Part shown: positions 1 through 7,301 of the stretch, piece after piece
Numbering within the stretch: the stretch's first letter is position 1
How the letters are laid out: the number at the start of each line of letters is the position of its first letter
Assembly (NCBI GenBank): GCA_965114465.1
Contig: CBCOYO010000114.1
Location: forward strand, 1 to 11,223
Length of the DNA stretch: 11,223 bases
Source: COE1 sp965114465
GTDB taxonomy: Bacteria > Bacillota > Clostridia > Lachnospirales > Lachnospiraceae
Direction: 5' to 3'
Translations under genes and position numbers: made by a program
Notes under the pieces: generated by a model
The model's database searches: none
What the model was told of the DNA's origin: nothing
What the model saw: only the letters and a program-made list of their open reading frames with translations

Positions 1-61
1 CACAATTTCGCTATGATTATGTATTAAATTATAAACTTTAAAAGATTTTATATTTTTCACC

Positions 62-90
62 TTGTAATCCATTCAAGTTTATATTAAAAT
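62..90 (+). promoter_or_regulatory. Probable sigma-A promoter of the ferredoxin gene
   Basis: TTGTAA (62-67) and TAAAAT (85-90) are separated by 17 bases, matching 4/6 and 5/6 of the sigma-A hexamers. Transcription would begin near 97, giving a leader of about 115 nt. The leader could form a small hairpin, CCCCA (127-131) with TGGGG (141-145). The region is very AT-rich, so chance matches are likely and the call is moderate. Confidence 0.4.
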
Positions 91-213
91 ATTTATATTG
101 ATATATATTTTAACGAAAAGTTTATTCCCCAATTTTCGTATGGGGTAGTTTGAGTATTGTAAATATATATCATGTGGCTGTGAATTTTATTGATATAAGG
201 AGGAAATACGATT

Positions 214-384
214 ATGGCATACCAAATTAATGATGGTTGTGTTAGTTGTGGAGCTTGTGAGGGACAGTGCCCTGTAGGCGCTATCAGCATGGGCGATGGC
301 AAATTCGAAATCGATCCGGATAAGTGCATCGACTGCGGTTCTTGTGCAGGTGCTTGCCCTACAGGATCTATTGAACAAGCATAA
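214..384 (+). CDS. 2[4Fe-4S] ferredoxin, clostridial type
   Basis: This is a complete 56-residue protein, a small soluble cytoplasmic electron carrier. Family members shuttle low-potential electrons between enzymes such as pyruvate:ferredoxin oxidoreductase, hydrogenase and Rnf-type complexes. Two full CxxCxxCxxxCP cluster motifs are visible: Cys9, 12, 15, 19 and Cys38, 41, 44, 48, each ending in Cys-Pro. This is the classic internal duplication of clostridial ferredoxins, whose usual length is about 55 residues. The ATG start follows AAGGAGG (197-203) with a 10-base spacer. The gene stands alone, and its only close neighbour converges on it across a shared terminator, so the electron partners cannot be inferred from context. 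Overlapping minus-strand frames are shadows. The family call is secure; the physiological partner is unknown. Confidence 0.96.
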   Translation: MAYQINDGCVSCGACEGQCPVGAISMGDGKFEIDPDKCIDCGSCAGACPTGSIEQA

Positions 385-406
385 TAGCACAATATCAAAC
401 ATAAAC

Positions 407-459
407 AAAAATGCCGCACTCTCTTTGCTTAATATCTTGCATAAGAGCGCGACATTTTT
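407..459. terminator. Bidirectional intrinsic terminator between ferredoxin and merR-like gene
   Basis: The arms 407-422 and 444-459 form a 16-position stem with a 21-nt loop, flanked by A-runs on the left and T-runs on the right. On the minus-strand RNA every position pairs, because the two imperfect positions become G-U wobbles. On the plus-strand RNA the same positions are A-C mismatches. It can therefore stop both converging genes but should be more stable for the merR-like transcript. Confidence 0.8.
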
Positions 460-461
460 GT

Positions 462-498
462 TATTTTGATATACTATTTTTATTTTGATATACTATTT
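462..498. repeat. Two-copy 19-bp tandem repeat
   Basis: TATTTTGATATACTATTT occurs at 462-479 and again at 481-498, an exact duplication with a 19-bp period. It lies in the non-coding gap between the terminator and the end of the merR-like gene. It is probably a slippage product; no function is evident. Confidence 0.85.
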
Positions 499-556
499 CG
501 TATCTGCGGATCTATAATTGTCCTGTTTTTATGTTTGGCAAAACTATTTATACTTT

Positions 557-1735
557 CTATTTCACTTCTACTGCCTTTTTAAGAAAATGAAACTCTCTCT
601 TCGGTTTTTTCTCGGTTTTTTCCTTAAAAAACTTTACAGTATTGTCTTTTGCGCAGTCTTTTCCTTTATCCATAATAGTATCTGCAGATAATCCTGCCGA
701 AGTATCCATTAAGTTATCCGCAGAGCCACTCACAGAACCGTTCGACGAACTATCCGAAAAAGCATCTATGGATGCATCCATAGAAATATCTGTAGAAGTA
801 TCCGTGGAAGCGTCCGCAGAACGGTCTACGGAACTATCTGCATAGCGATTCTTACGATTATTTGCGCCTATTTTCGCAGACAATTTTGTATCTGCTTTTT
901 TCTGAAATAGTTTCTGCCTTTTTGCTGGCTTGCTATGTTTACCGCTATACTGGCGCAACAGTTCATCAATGCGCTTATAGTATTCCTCGTCACGTTGCTT
1001 ATCCTGCTCTTTCTTTGCGTTTTCCCGCTGATCTTCCCGTTCCTCTACCAACCGGAACTGATAGTCCAATTCCTTGCACAAATCTGCCTTAACACTGTTG
1101 GATATACGCTCTGTCATAGTTTCCACCAATGCCTCGTTATTTTCAGCTACTGCCTCTTTAATCAACTTCTGAAACAAATATTGAAGCCGCACTACTTGTT
1201 CTTTCTGATTATCCTGCAAATGTGTTTCTTGTTTCGTTTCCTCCACAGTACCCATATCCTTTATCTGAATTGCAAGTTCATTATCCTCTGCCGCTGTACT
1301 GTCATGTACCATCGGTTCACGCGGCACAGAGGACACTTTCTTTTCCTTAACCTCAATCATATGCCGCTCGCTTTTGAGTTCTTTCCATTTTGATTCGTCG
1401 TTCGGTTTTAACTGAATTACTTTCATATCGCCGTTTTTGCCGATTTTTGTCAATTGCTTTTGTGCAAAAGGATTATCTGCCCTCATCTCACCAGACTCCT
1501 CCCTGTCATCTTGTATCTGTTCCAAAACCGCTCTGACCGCCTTTAGCTGCAATCCTTGGTCTTTTAAGCTCTTTATTCTAATAAAGCGCTCCACGTCCTC
1601 CTGCGTGTAGATTCTATGCCCCTGCTCGTTGCGTTTGATTGGCAGCTCAAGTTCTTCCTCCCAGTATCTAAGCACATGTGATTCCACATGCACCTCTTTT
1701 GCAGCCTCGTTAATCAGATACCTTTCTTTTACCAC
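557..1735 (-). CDS. MerR-type DNA-binding protein with coiled coil and Ser/Asp tetrapeptide repeats
   Basis: The protein has 392 residues. Residues about 6-72 are a MerR-like winged helix-turn-helix: it recognises the 'LRYWEEEL' element (22-29), the wing 'GHRIYTQEDVERF' (39-51) and a following helix. There is no effector-binding domain of classical MerR regulators. Residues about 177-265 are highly charged and probably coiled coil, recalling chromosome- or plasmid-associated MerR/coiled-coil proteins (RacA-like, or DUF3967-type). Residues 302-365 are sixteen consecutive four-residue units, mostly S-x-D-x, followed by a Lys-rich tail. The start is GTG at 1735, preceded by AGGAG with a 7-base spacer. 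The gene lies downstream of the dnaB terminator, in the same direction. A DNA-binding structural or regulatory role is inferred; the target is unknown. Confidence 0.85.
   Translation of the reverse strand: MVKERYLINEAAKEVHVESHVLRYWEEELELPIKRNEQGHRIYTQEDVERFIRIKSLKDQGLQLKAVRAVLEQIQDDREESGEMRADNPFAQKQLTKIGKNGDMKVIQLKPNDESKWKELKSERHMIEVKEKKVSSVPREPMVHDSTAAEDNELAIQIKDMGTVEETKQETHLQDNQKEQVVRLQYLFQKLIKEAVAENNEALVETMTERISNSVKADLCKELDYQFRLVEEREDQRENAKKEQDKQRDEEYYKRIDELLRQYSGKHSKPAKRQKLFQKKADTKLSAKIGANNRKNRYADSSVDRSADASTDTSTDISMDASIDAFSDSSSNGSVSGSADNLMDTSAGLSADTIMDKGKDCAKDNTVKFFKEKTEKKPKREFHFLKKAVEVK
641..832 (-). repeat. 12-bp degenerate coding repeat (16 tetrapeptide units)
   Basis: This segment encodes residues 302-365 of the merR-like gene. 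The translation falls into sixteen four-residue blocks, most of them Ser-x-Asp-x (SVDR, SADA, STDT, STDI, SMDA, SIDA and so on). The DNA shows the matching 12-bp period, with units such as GAAGTATCCGTG and GAAGCGTCCGCA on the plus strand. The units have diverged by substitution but kept phase with no indel. The product would be an acidic, Ser/Thr-rich, probably disordered linker ahead of a basic tail. Confidence 0.88.
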
Positions 1736-1844
1736 TTCTCTACTCCTTTCCTATGGCAATCCTTTCTTTGTGGGCAGCAACTACCTCCTGCACCAATTTA
1801 CACTTAATTGAGTTGAGAAAATTTATATTCCCTACTCGTGCGCC

Positions 1845-1883
1845 GCCGATGCGCCATGTATGGCATATTTCCTCTGCATCGGC
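1845..1883 (-). other. GC-rich inverted repeat upstream of the merR-like gene
   Basis: GCCGATGC (1845-1852) and GCATCGGC (1876-1883) are perfect 8-bp complements. Inside the loop lies a second small inverted repeat, GCCAT/ATGGC (1853-1864). The element stands out as GC-rich in an AT-rich gap between the dnaB terminator and the merR-like gene. It has no T-tract on either side, so it does not look like a terminator. It could be an operator or a leader RNA structure; the function is unknown. Confidence 0.4.
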
Positions 1884-1894
1884 ATGTGCATAAA

Positions 1895-1926
1895 GAAAGA
1901 GGGCATGTCCAACCATGACCTCTTTC
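1895..1926 (-). terminator. Intrinsic terminator of the gdpP-rplI-dnaB operon
   Basis: On the minus strand, GAAAGAGG pairs with CCUCUUUC and CAUG with CAUG, separated by one C/U mismatch, around a 6-nt loop. The RNA continues with UUUAU, a modest U-rich tail. It begins about 60 bases past the dnaB stop, the expected place for the end of the operon. Confidence 0.65.
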
Positions 1927-1986
1927 GTGTTTGTCCCATCTTCACTTTGTATCTTTGCACAAAGTCCTTAGAAGTTCTCTTGTCAA

Positions 1987-3324
1987 TTACTTCGCTAAGT
2001 TTGCAAACTGTGTATAATCGGGCAGCCATGCTAAATTAATCGTGCCAATTGCACCATTTCGTTGCTTAGCAATAATAATTTCTGCCACATTTTTCAATTC
2101 AGTATCCTTATTATAATAATCATCGCGGTAAATAAACATTACTACGTCCGCATCCTGCTCAATTGCGCCCGATTCACGCAAATCTGAGAGCATTGGTCTA
2201 TGGTCGGGACGCTGTTCTACCGCACGCGATAGCTGCGATAATGCAATAACCGGCACATGAAGTTCCCGCGCCAGTGCTTTTAACGACCTTGATATATCAG
2301 AAATTTCCTGCTGACGCGATTCATTCTTTCCAGAACCTGTCATTAACTGCAGGTAATCTATAATCACCATTTCCAAGTTATATTCCAGTTTAAATTTGCG
2401 GCATTTCGAGCGCAGTTCACTGATTCCAATACCAGGCGTATCGTCGATTAACAACTTCGATTTTCCAATGCTATCGGCGCTCTCTATCAACCGTTCCCAC
2501 TCGTCATCCTTCATATTTCCAGTACGGATTGCCTGCGAATTAACCTTCGACTCTAAGGAAAGCAGACGGTTTACAAGCTGTTCCTTCGACATTTCCAGCG
2601 AAAATATTGCGACTGCCTTTTGTTCCTTAATTGCTACATGCTGTGCAATATTTAATACAAACGCCGTTTTTCCCATAGAAGGACGTGCCGCAACCAATAT
2701 CAAATCCGACGGCTGCATTCCAGCGGTTTTGTAATCTAAGTCCAAGAACCCTGTCGCAATACCAGTAACAGCGCCTTTATTTTTTGAAGCCTCCTCAATT
2801 AAGTTCATGGCATTCATAACAACCTGCCTAATTGGGATAAAATCGCTGTTATTGCGCTTCTGCACAATCTCAAAAATCTTTTTCTCCGCTTCCTCCAAAA
2901 GTAATTCGAGTGATTCCTTCTGTGAATAACAATTGTTGGCAATCTCCTCATTAATGCGTATTAATTTTCGCAGTACTGATTTTTCCGCCACAATCCCAGC
3001 ATAATATTTAATATTAGCAGAAGTAGGGACTGCCCCCATTACATCTCGGATAAACTCCAAACTGTAAATTTCCGGCGGAACTCCTTTCTCTTTTAAACGG
3101 TTTTGCAGTATCATTAAATCGACTGGTTTCCCCTCGTCGTTTAATTCTATCATTGCGTCGAATAAAATACCATACTGCTTCCCGTAGAAATCCTCTCCGT
3201 TTATCTGCTCACTGGCAACGGTAATTGCTTCCTTGTCCAACAACATCGCGCCGATAACCGACTGCTCTGCCTCTATGCTGTGCGGCAGAACTCTTTTTAT
3301 CACCGCTTCATCTAGTTCTGACAT
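1987..3324 (-). CDS. dnaB: Replicative DNA helicase DnaB (DnaC in Bacillus nomenclature)
   Basis: This is a 445-residue hexameric 5'-3' helicase that unwinds DNA at the replication fork and interacts with primase. The N-terminal domain (about 10-110) starts with the typical 'PHSIEAEQSVIGAML'. The RecA-like C-terminal domain has Walker A 'ARPSMGKT' (213-220), catalytic Glu244 in 'SLEMS', Walker B 'IIDYLQL' (321-327, Asp323), the motif 'ALSQLSR' (361-367) and the terminal 'AKQRNGAIG' (419-427) carrying the Lys/Arg finger residues. Length and motif order are normal for the family, and no intein or insertion is present. The start codon overlaps the rplI stop by one base (TAATG), implying translational coupling. 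It is the last gene of the operon. Confidence 0.97.
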   Translation of the reverse strand: MSELDEAVIKRVLPHSIEAEQSVIGAMLLDKEAITVASEQINGEDFYGKQYGILFDAMIELNDEGKPVDLMILQNRLKEKGVPPEIYSLEFIRDVMGAVPTSANIKYYAGIVAEKSVLRKLIRINEEIANNCYSQKESLELLLEEAEKKIFEIVQKRNNSDFIPIRQVVMNAMNLIEEASKNKGAVTGIATGFLDLDYKTAGMQPSDLILVAARPSMGKTAFVLNIAQHVAIKEQKAVAIFSLEMSKEQLVNRLLSLESKVNSQAIRTGNMKDDEWERLIESADSIGKSKLLIDDTPGIGISELRSKCRKFKLEYNLEMVIIDYLQLMTGSGKNESRQQEISDISRSLKALARELHVPVIALSQLSRAVEQRPDHRPMLSDLRESGAIEQDADVVMFIYRDDYYNKDTELKNVAEIIIAKQRNGAIGTINLAWLPDYTQFANLAK

Positions 3325-3770
3325 TATACACTCTCCACTTGTACCTTAAGCTTCGCTGAAACCTTCGGGTGCAGTTTTACTGTCACTTCATGCATTCCCA
3401 CAGTCTTAATGGTATCGGCAAGCTGTAATTTCTTCTTATCAATTTCTTTGCCGTATTGATCCGTAACGGCTTTTGCAATCTCCTTAGAGGATACAGAACC
3501 GAATATTTTTCCGCCTTCGCCGGCTTTTAATTCCAGTTTCACCGTCATTTTCTCAATTTCTGCTGCCATTGCCTGCGCCGCTTCAAGCTGTTCCTTTGCG
3601 ACTTTCTCCTCATTGCGCTTTTGCAGCTTTAGGGTATTCATATTGGCGTCTGTCGCCTCTACGCCAAGCTTTTTGGGGATAATAAAATTCCTTGCATATC
3701 CCTCTTTTAGCTCCACCAATTCTCCTTTTTTTCCTACGGATTTTACATCCTCAAGTAAAATAATTTTCAT
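3324..3770 (-). CDS. rplI: 50S ribosomal protein L9
   Basis: This 148-residue protein of normal family length binds 23S rRNA at the base of the L1 stalk region and helps maintain reading frame. The N-terminal domain (1-about 50) has the L9 signature: 'MKIILLEDVKSVGKKGELVELKEG' followed by 'YARNFIIP' (25-32). A long charged connecting helix (about 45-75) joins it to the C-terminal RNA-binding domain, where 'GKIFGSVSSKEIA' (87-99) is conserved. The ATG overlaps the gdpP stop by one base (TAATG), and its own stop overlaps the dnaB start in the same way. It is the middle gene of a three-gene coupled operon, as in many Firmicutes. Confidence 0.97.
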   Translation of the reverse strand: MKIILLEDVKSVGKKGELVELKEGYARNFIIPKKLGVEATDANMNTLKLQKRNEEKVAKEQLEAAQAMAAEIEKMTVKLELKAGEGGKIFGSVSSKEIAKAVTDQYGKEIDKKKLQLADTIKTVGMHEVTVKLHPKVSAKLKVQVESV

Positions 3771-5812
3771 TATAAAGCACCTTCCTCCAGCATTTCATTT
3801 AACGTTGTCTTTACAACGGCGATTGCACGTTCCGGCGTCGTATTTGTCAACTGCGCGCCTGCAATATTCATATGCCCGCCGCCGCCAAGGCGCTCCATGA
3901 TAATCTGTACATTCATCTCGTCAATCGATCGTGCCGATATGTATATTTTATTATTGTAATCAGTTACCACAAAGCTTGCCTTGATACCGCTTATTCCCAA
4001 CAGTTCATTGGCTGCCTGCGCCCCAATCTCTGTTGGGCTGTCCAGCCCTTCCGCAGGGCAAATTCCCATTGCATAAGCGTTTTTGTATATCTCGGCGCTC
4101 CGAACGGTTTCTGCTTTCGCCTTATATTCCTTCGCACCATCGCGGAACATTTTCCGCACTCTTGTTACATCTGCGCCACAGCGTCTTAAAAACGCCGCCG
4201 CTTCAAAAGTTCTAACACCTGTTTTTGCTGTAAAATTGTTGGTATCCACTATAATACCCGAATAGAGGCAGTCCGCCTCATTATTGCGTACTTTTACAGT
4301 ACCTGCAATATATTGCAGCACCTCTGCAACCATTTCACAAGTGCTTGAAGCATATGGTTCTACATAGGAAAGTGTTGCATTTTCAATAACCTCCGAACTT
4401 TGTCTGTGATGATCCAGTACAACGACTGTCTTGCACGCTTTAATTAAATCCGGACATTCTGTAATGCTTGGTTTGTTTACGTCTACCACGACCAATACGG
4501 TATTGTTCCCAGCAAGCTCCAACGCCTCTGCGCTGCTAATAATAAAATCTTCCTCATAAACGGTTCTATCGCGAAATAAATCGGCAAGTGGACGGACAGA
4601 CGTTGTAATATCATTAATTACAATATGCGGTTTCCTGCCCAGCGCTCTAGCAATACAGCTAATTCCCACCGCAGACCCAAACGCATCCGCATCTGCAAGA
4701 CGATGCCCCATAATTAGCACACAGTCTTTGCTTGTAATAATTTCCTGCAGTGCATTTGCTTTTACACGCGCTTTTACACGTGTATTTTTCTCCATCTGTT
4801 GGCTCTTACCGCCGTAGTAAACAATGGAATCTGGTGTCTTAACTACAGCCTGATCGCCGCCTCTGCCCAACGCCAAATCAATCGCTGTGCGCGCAAACTC
4901 ACAGGTCTGTGCATAGGTCGGTGCATCCAATCCCACGCCAATGCTAATCGTTACAGCCATCTCATTTCCGATATTCACCGTTTTCACATCTTCCAGCAGG
5001 TCAAAGCGCGCTTCTTTTAACGCAAGCACAGCTTCCTTACGCATAATTACCAGATACTTGTCCTTCTCCGTCTTGCGGACAATTCCATCCAACGAGGAAA
5101 TACATTTGTTAATTTTTCTATCAATTAAGGCAACTAGCAGCGAACGGCGCACTTCTTCAATACTCTCTAGTGCTTCATCATAATTATCAAGGTATATTAA
5201 ACCTATCGCAAGGCTCTCTGCGTCATTTTTGTGTTGCAGGGCTTTTAACTCCGTTTCGTCAAACAGATAACCTGCAATCAGAAAATTTCCTTCTTCGCCG
5301 CTGTCTAACATATCACTGCCCTGAAATACATCCTCTAAGGAAACCCGCTTCATCTTAAACACATATTCGTGCTCCTCAAATGCAATCGCAATCTCTGCTT
5401 CCTTGTCAAAATCCATTTTTTCCTTATTGACAGCCGAAAAAATGGAAGATATCTGTTTGTTTTCACACTGTTCTCTATGTATTACCTGCATAAATGCATT
5501 GTTCATCCATATAATTCTGCCGCTGTCGTCCATTAACACATGGGGCAGTTCTAAGTCCGCCAGTAGCTTCTTCTGTATTTGCCCATACTGCGTGGCAAAA
5601 TTAATAAATTCATTCATTACAAGCGTTTTATTGCGATAAAGCAGCACACTCGTCACAATCAGATACAATATTAAAAATCCTGTAACACACAAGCCTGATT
5701 TTATATTAATAAAATATATTCCTGCATTCACTGCTGCCAGCAATATTCCTAATATTAAAGTTGCTTGTAAATAGGACTTTAAATGTCCTCTTAATTTTAT
5801 TTTTTGCTTCAT
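3770..5812 (-). CDS. gdpP: Cyclic-di-AMP phosphodiesterase GdpP (membrane-bound, DHH/DHHA1)
   Basis: This 680-residue protein hydrolyses c-di-AMP to pApA, controlling a second messenger for K+/osmolyte balance, cell wall and beta-lactam tolerance. Two N-terminal membrane helices are seen (about 14-35 and 41-59). A degenerate PAS domain follows (about 80-160), then a degenerate GGDEF domain (about 200-325) with the GdpP hallmarks 'LDNYDE' (208-213) and 'GRGGDQ' (316-321). The DHH phosphodiesterase has 'GHRLADADAFGSA' (369-381), Asp444, the DHH triad (467-469) and Asp523; DHHA1 ends with 'GGGGHMNIAGAQ' (643-654). All expected metal ligands appear present. The length is close to that of B. subtilis GdpP. 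The start is supported by GGGAGG 8 bases upstream. It is the first gene of the gdpP-rplI-dnaB operon. Confidence 0.96.
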   Translation of the reverse strand: MKQKIKLRGHLKSYLQATLILGILLAAVNAGIYFINIKSGLCVTGFLILYLIVTSVLLYRNKTLVMNEFINFATQYGQIQKKLLADLELPHVLMDDSGRIIWMNNAFMQVIHREQCENKQISSIFSAVNKEKMDFDKEAEIAIAFEEHEYVFKMKRVSLEDVFQGSDMLDSGEEGNFLIAGYLFDETELKALQHKNDAESLAIGLIYLDNYDEALESIEEVRRSLLVALIDRKINKCISSLDGIVRKTEKDKYLVIMRKEAVLALKEARFDLLEDVKTVNIGNEMAVTISIGVGLDAPTYAQTCEFARTAIDLALGRGGDQAVVKTPDSIVYYGGKSQQMEKNTRVKARVKANALQEIITSKDCVLIMGHRLADADAFGSAVGISCIARALGRKPHIVINDITTSVRPLADLFRDRTVYEEDFIISSAEALELAGNNTVLVVVDVNKPSITECPDLIKACKTVVVLDHHRQSSEVIENATLSYVEPYASSTCEMVAEVLQYIAGTVKVRNNEADCLYSGIIVDTNNFTAKTGVRTFEAAAFLRRCGADVTRVRKMFRDGAKEYKAKAETVRSAEIYKNAYAMGICPAEGLDSPTEIGAQAANELLGISGIKASFVVTDYNNKIYISARSIDEMNVQIIMERLGGGGHMNIAGAQLTNTTPERAIAVVKTTLNEMLEEGAL
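4758..4781 (-). repeat. 12-bp tandem duplication in the gdpP linker
   Basis: GCTTTTACACGC (4758-4769) is followed directly by GCTTTTACACGT (4770-4781). It encodes the doubled peptide RVKA-RVKA (residues 345-352), between the degenerate GGDEF and DHH domains of GdpP. It is in frame and located in a linker, so it is probably tolerated. Confidence 0.75.
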
Positions 5813-5824
5813 GTATCATTCCTC

Positions 5825-5837
5825 CCGCAGGCTGCGG
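5825..5837 (-). promoter_or_regulatory. Small hairpin abutting the gdpP ribosome binding site
   Basis: CCGCA (5825-5829) and TGCGG (5833-5837) form a 5-bp stem with a 3-nt loop. In the mRNA the 3' arm runs directly into the Shine-Dalgarno GGGAGG, and its last G residues overlap it. It might modulate ribosome access, but this is only a structural suggestion. Confidence 0.35.
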
Positions 5838-5884
5838 AATCTTTATGCTATATTTTGTATTTATGGTTACTGTCTATCCGTCCC

Positions 5885-5949
5885 ACTTAGGTAAGGAACT
5901 ATGAATAAATTACGCATTCCAATAAATCATTTCTAAATAGTTCCTAAGT
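5885..5949 (-). promoter_or_regulatory. Long-range inverted repeat in the gdpP leader
   Basis: AGGAACTAT (5894-5902) is perfectly complementary to ATAGTTCCT (5937-5945). The pairing resumes with ACTTA (5885-5889) against TAAGT (5945-5949) after a small bulge. In the minus-strand RNA this gives about 13 bp closed by a 34-nt AU-rich loop, downstream of the predicted gdpP start site. No U-tract follows, so it is not a simple terminator of pepT. It may be an operator or a leader structure; no known riboswitch was recognised. Confidence 0.45.
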
Positions 5950-5975
5950 ATTATGAAATTCAATCATACAATCCT

Positions 5976-5984
5976 AGTATACCA
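5976..5984 (-). promoter_or_regulatory. Probable extended -10 promoter of the gdpP operon
   Basis: On the minus strand the sequence reads TGGTATACT, an extended -10 element (TGn) joined to TATACT (5/6 of consensus). The matching -35 (TGGAAT, 17-base spacer) is poor, as is usual for extended -10 promoters. The start would be near 5969, leaving a leader of about 155 nt that contains the inverted repeat at 5885-5949. Confidence 0.5.
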
Positions 5985-6026
5985 TTAAATTTTCTAAAAT
6001 TCCATAGCATATTTTGTCTATTATAA

Positions 6027-7268
6027 TCACAAAGCGTTAGAATTTGCATATATCTTCACAAGATTCTTTAATATTTCCACAACAGTTTCCATATCTTCGA
6101 TACACGCGAACTCATGCCTGCCATGATGTGCTTCCGAACCAGTACAAATATTCGGGCATGGAAGTCCTTCAAAAGATAGTCGTGCACCGTCCGTGCCGCC
6201 GCGAATCGGCTCTATCTGCGGCGCAATGCCTGCCTGTTTCATAGCTTCCACTGCGTTATCAACGATATGCATTTCTTTTTCAATGATTTCACGCATATTA
6301 TAATAGGAATCTTTTAATTCTAAGCAAAACACATTTTCGCCATATTTTTGATTTAAGTTATCAACCGTTCTGCGAAACAGCTCTTTGCGTTCTTCAAATT
6401 TCTGCCTGTCATGATCACGAATTATGTATTCCGCTGTTGCCTTATCCACTGTTCCCTGCATATCTGTCAAATGATAAAAACCTTGATGTCCCTCCGTATT
6501 TTCAGGGCATTCGTTTGGTATCTGCGCATGAAATTCATAAAGCATCTTAATTGCATTGCGCATAATATTTTTGGCAGTTCCAGGATGCACGCTTTTGCCA
6601 ATTGCTGTCAGCTTCGCACTTGCTGCATTAAAGCACTCATAACTCATCTCGCCCAATTTTCCGCCGTCAATGGTATAGGCATAATCGGCTTTAAATTCCT
6701 TGCGGTCAAAATATGCCACACCATTGCCAACCTCCTCATCCGGTGTAAAACCGATATAGATTTTCCCATGTTTAAATTCCGGATGCGAAACCAAAAATTC
6801 CGCAAGTGCCATAATCTCTGCCACGCCTGCCTTATCGTCCGCGCCAAGCAGCGTATTTCCATCTGTAACAATCAGGCTTTTCCCAGTATAATCCTTTAGA
6901 CATGGAAAATCTGCAACACGCGTTACAATCTGTTTCTCCTTATTCAGTACAATATCCTCTCCTTTATACTGTTCTATGATTCGTGGCTGCACATTACTTC
7001 CGCTGACTGCATCTGAAGTATCCATATGCGCAATAAAACCAATTGTGGGAACTCTCTTTTGCATATTGGAAGGAATTGCAGCATAAACATAACAATGTTC
7101 CTTATCATAAGCACACTCCAGAAACATATCGCTTAATTCCTGATACAGCATTTTTGCCAAATTATGCTGTTTTTCCGTTGAAGGTACTTTATCTGTGCAC
7201 GTTTCCAAGGACTGTGTATCAATCTTAACGTACCTTAAAAAATTTTCCACTACTTTGGAATATGCCAT
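6027..7268 (-). CDS. pepT: Peptidase T (tripeptide aminopeptidase, M20 family)
   Basis: This 413-residue cytoplasmic di-zinc enzyme releases the N-terminal residue from tripeptides and feeds amino acids to metabolism. M20 motifs are complete: 'HMDTSD' (His81 zinc ligand, Asp83), 'LGADDKAG' (bridging Asp144), 'TPDEEVGNG' (catalytic Glu178, ligand Glu179), 'IDGGKLGE' (ligand Asp201), 'VHPGTAKN' (His228) and 'PIRGGTDGARLS' followed by 'SEAHHGRHEF' (378-387, C-terminal His ligand). Length and motif spacing fit PepT rather than other M20 peptidases. The ATG follows AAGGAG with a 9-base spacer. It has its own promoter and appears monocistronic, but no clear intrinsic terminator separates it from gdpP downstream, so readthrough into that operon is possible. 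Confidence 0.96.
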   Translation of the reverse strand: MAYSKVVENFLRYVKIDTQSLETCTDKVPSTEKQHNLAKMLYQELSDMFLECAYDKEHCYVYAAIPSNMQKRVPTIGFIAHMDTSDAVSGSNVQPRIIEQYKGEDIVLNKEKQIVTRVADFPCLKDYTGKSLIVTDGNTLLGADDKAGVAEIMALAEFLVSHPEFKHGKIYIGFTPDEEVGNGVAYFDRKEFKADYAYTIDGGKLGEMSYECFNAASAKLTAIGKSVHPGTAKNIMRNAIKMLYEFHAQIPNECPENTEGHQGFYHLTDMQGTVDKATAEYIIRDHDRQKFEERKELFRRTVDNLNQKYGENVFCLELKDSYYNMREIIEKEMHIVDNAVEAMKQAGIAPQIEPIRGGTDGARLSFEGLPCPNICTGSEAHHGRHEFACIEDMETVVEILKNLVKIYANSNAL

Positions 7269-7301
7269 TCCAATGCACTCCTTTCTTAAATTTATTCTAT
7301 T

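Noticed and set aside
187..408. Minus-strand open frames across the ferredoxin gene (also 93-419)
   Set aside because: They are antisense shadows of a short, clearly recognisable ferredoxin with both cluster motifs and a strong ribosome site; their translations show no domain.
641..832. CRISPR-like array suggested by regular repeats
   Set aside because: The period is 12 bp and in frame with a protein, with no spacers or cas genes; it is a coding tetrapeptide repeat.
935..1393. 152-residue plus-strand frame antisense to the merR-like gene
   Set aside because: Cys/Leu/Phe-rich translation typical of the antisense of Lys/Glu-rich coding sequence; no ribosome site.
1832..2029. 65-residue minus-strand frame overlapping the end of dnaB
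   Set aside because: It begins inside dnaB, runs through the operon terminator hairpin and the GC-rich inverted repeat, has no ribosome site and shows no recognisable domain.
6411..6899. 162-residue plus-strand frame antisense to pepT
   Set aside because: The opposite strand encodes complete PepT motifs; this frame has no domain and no start signals.
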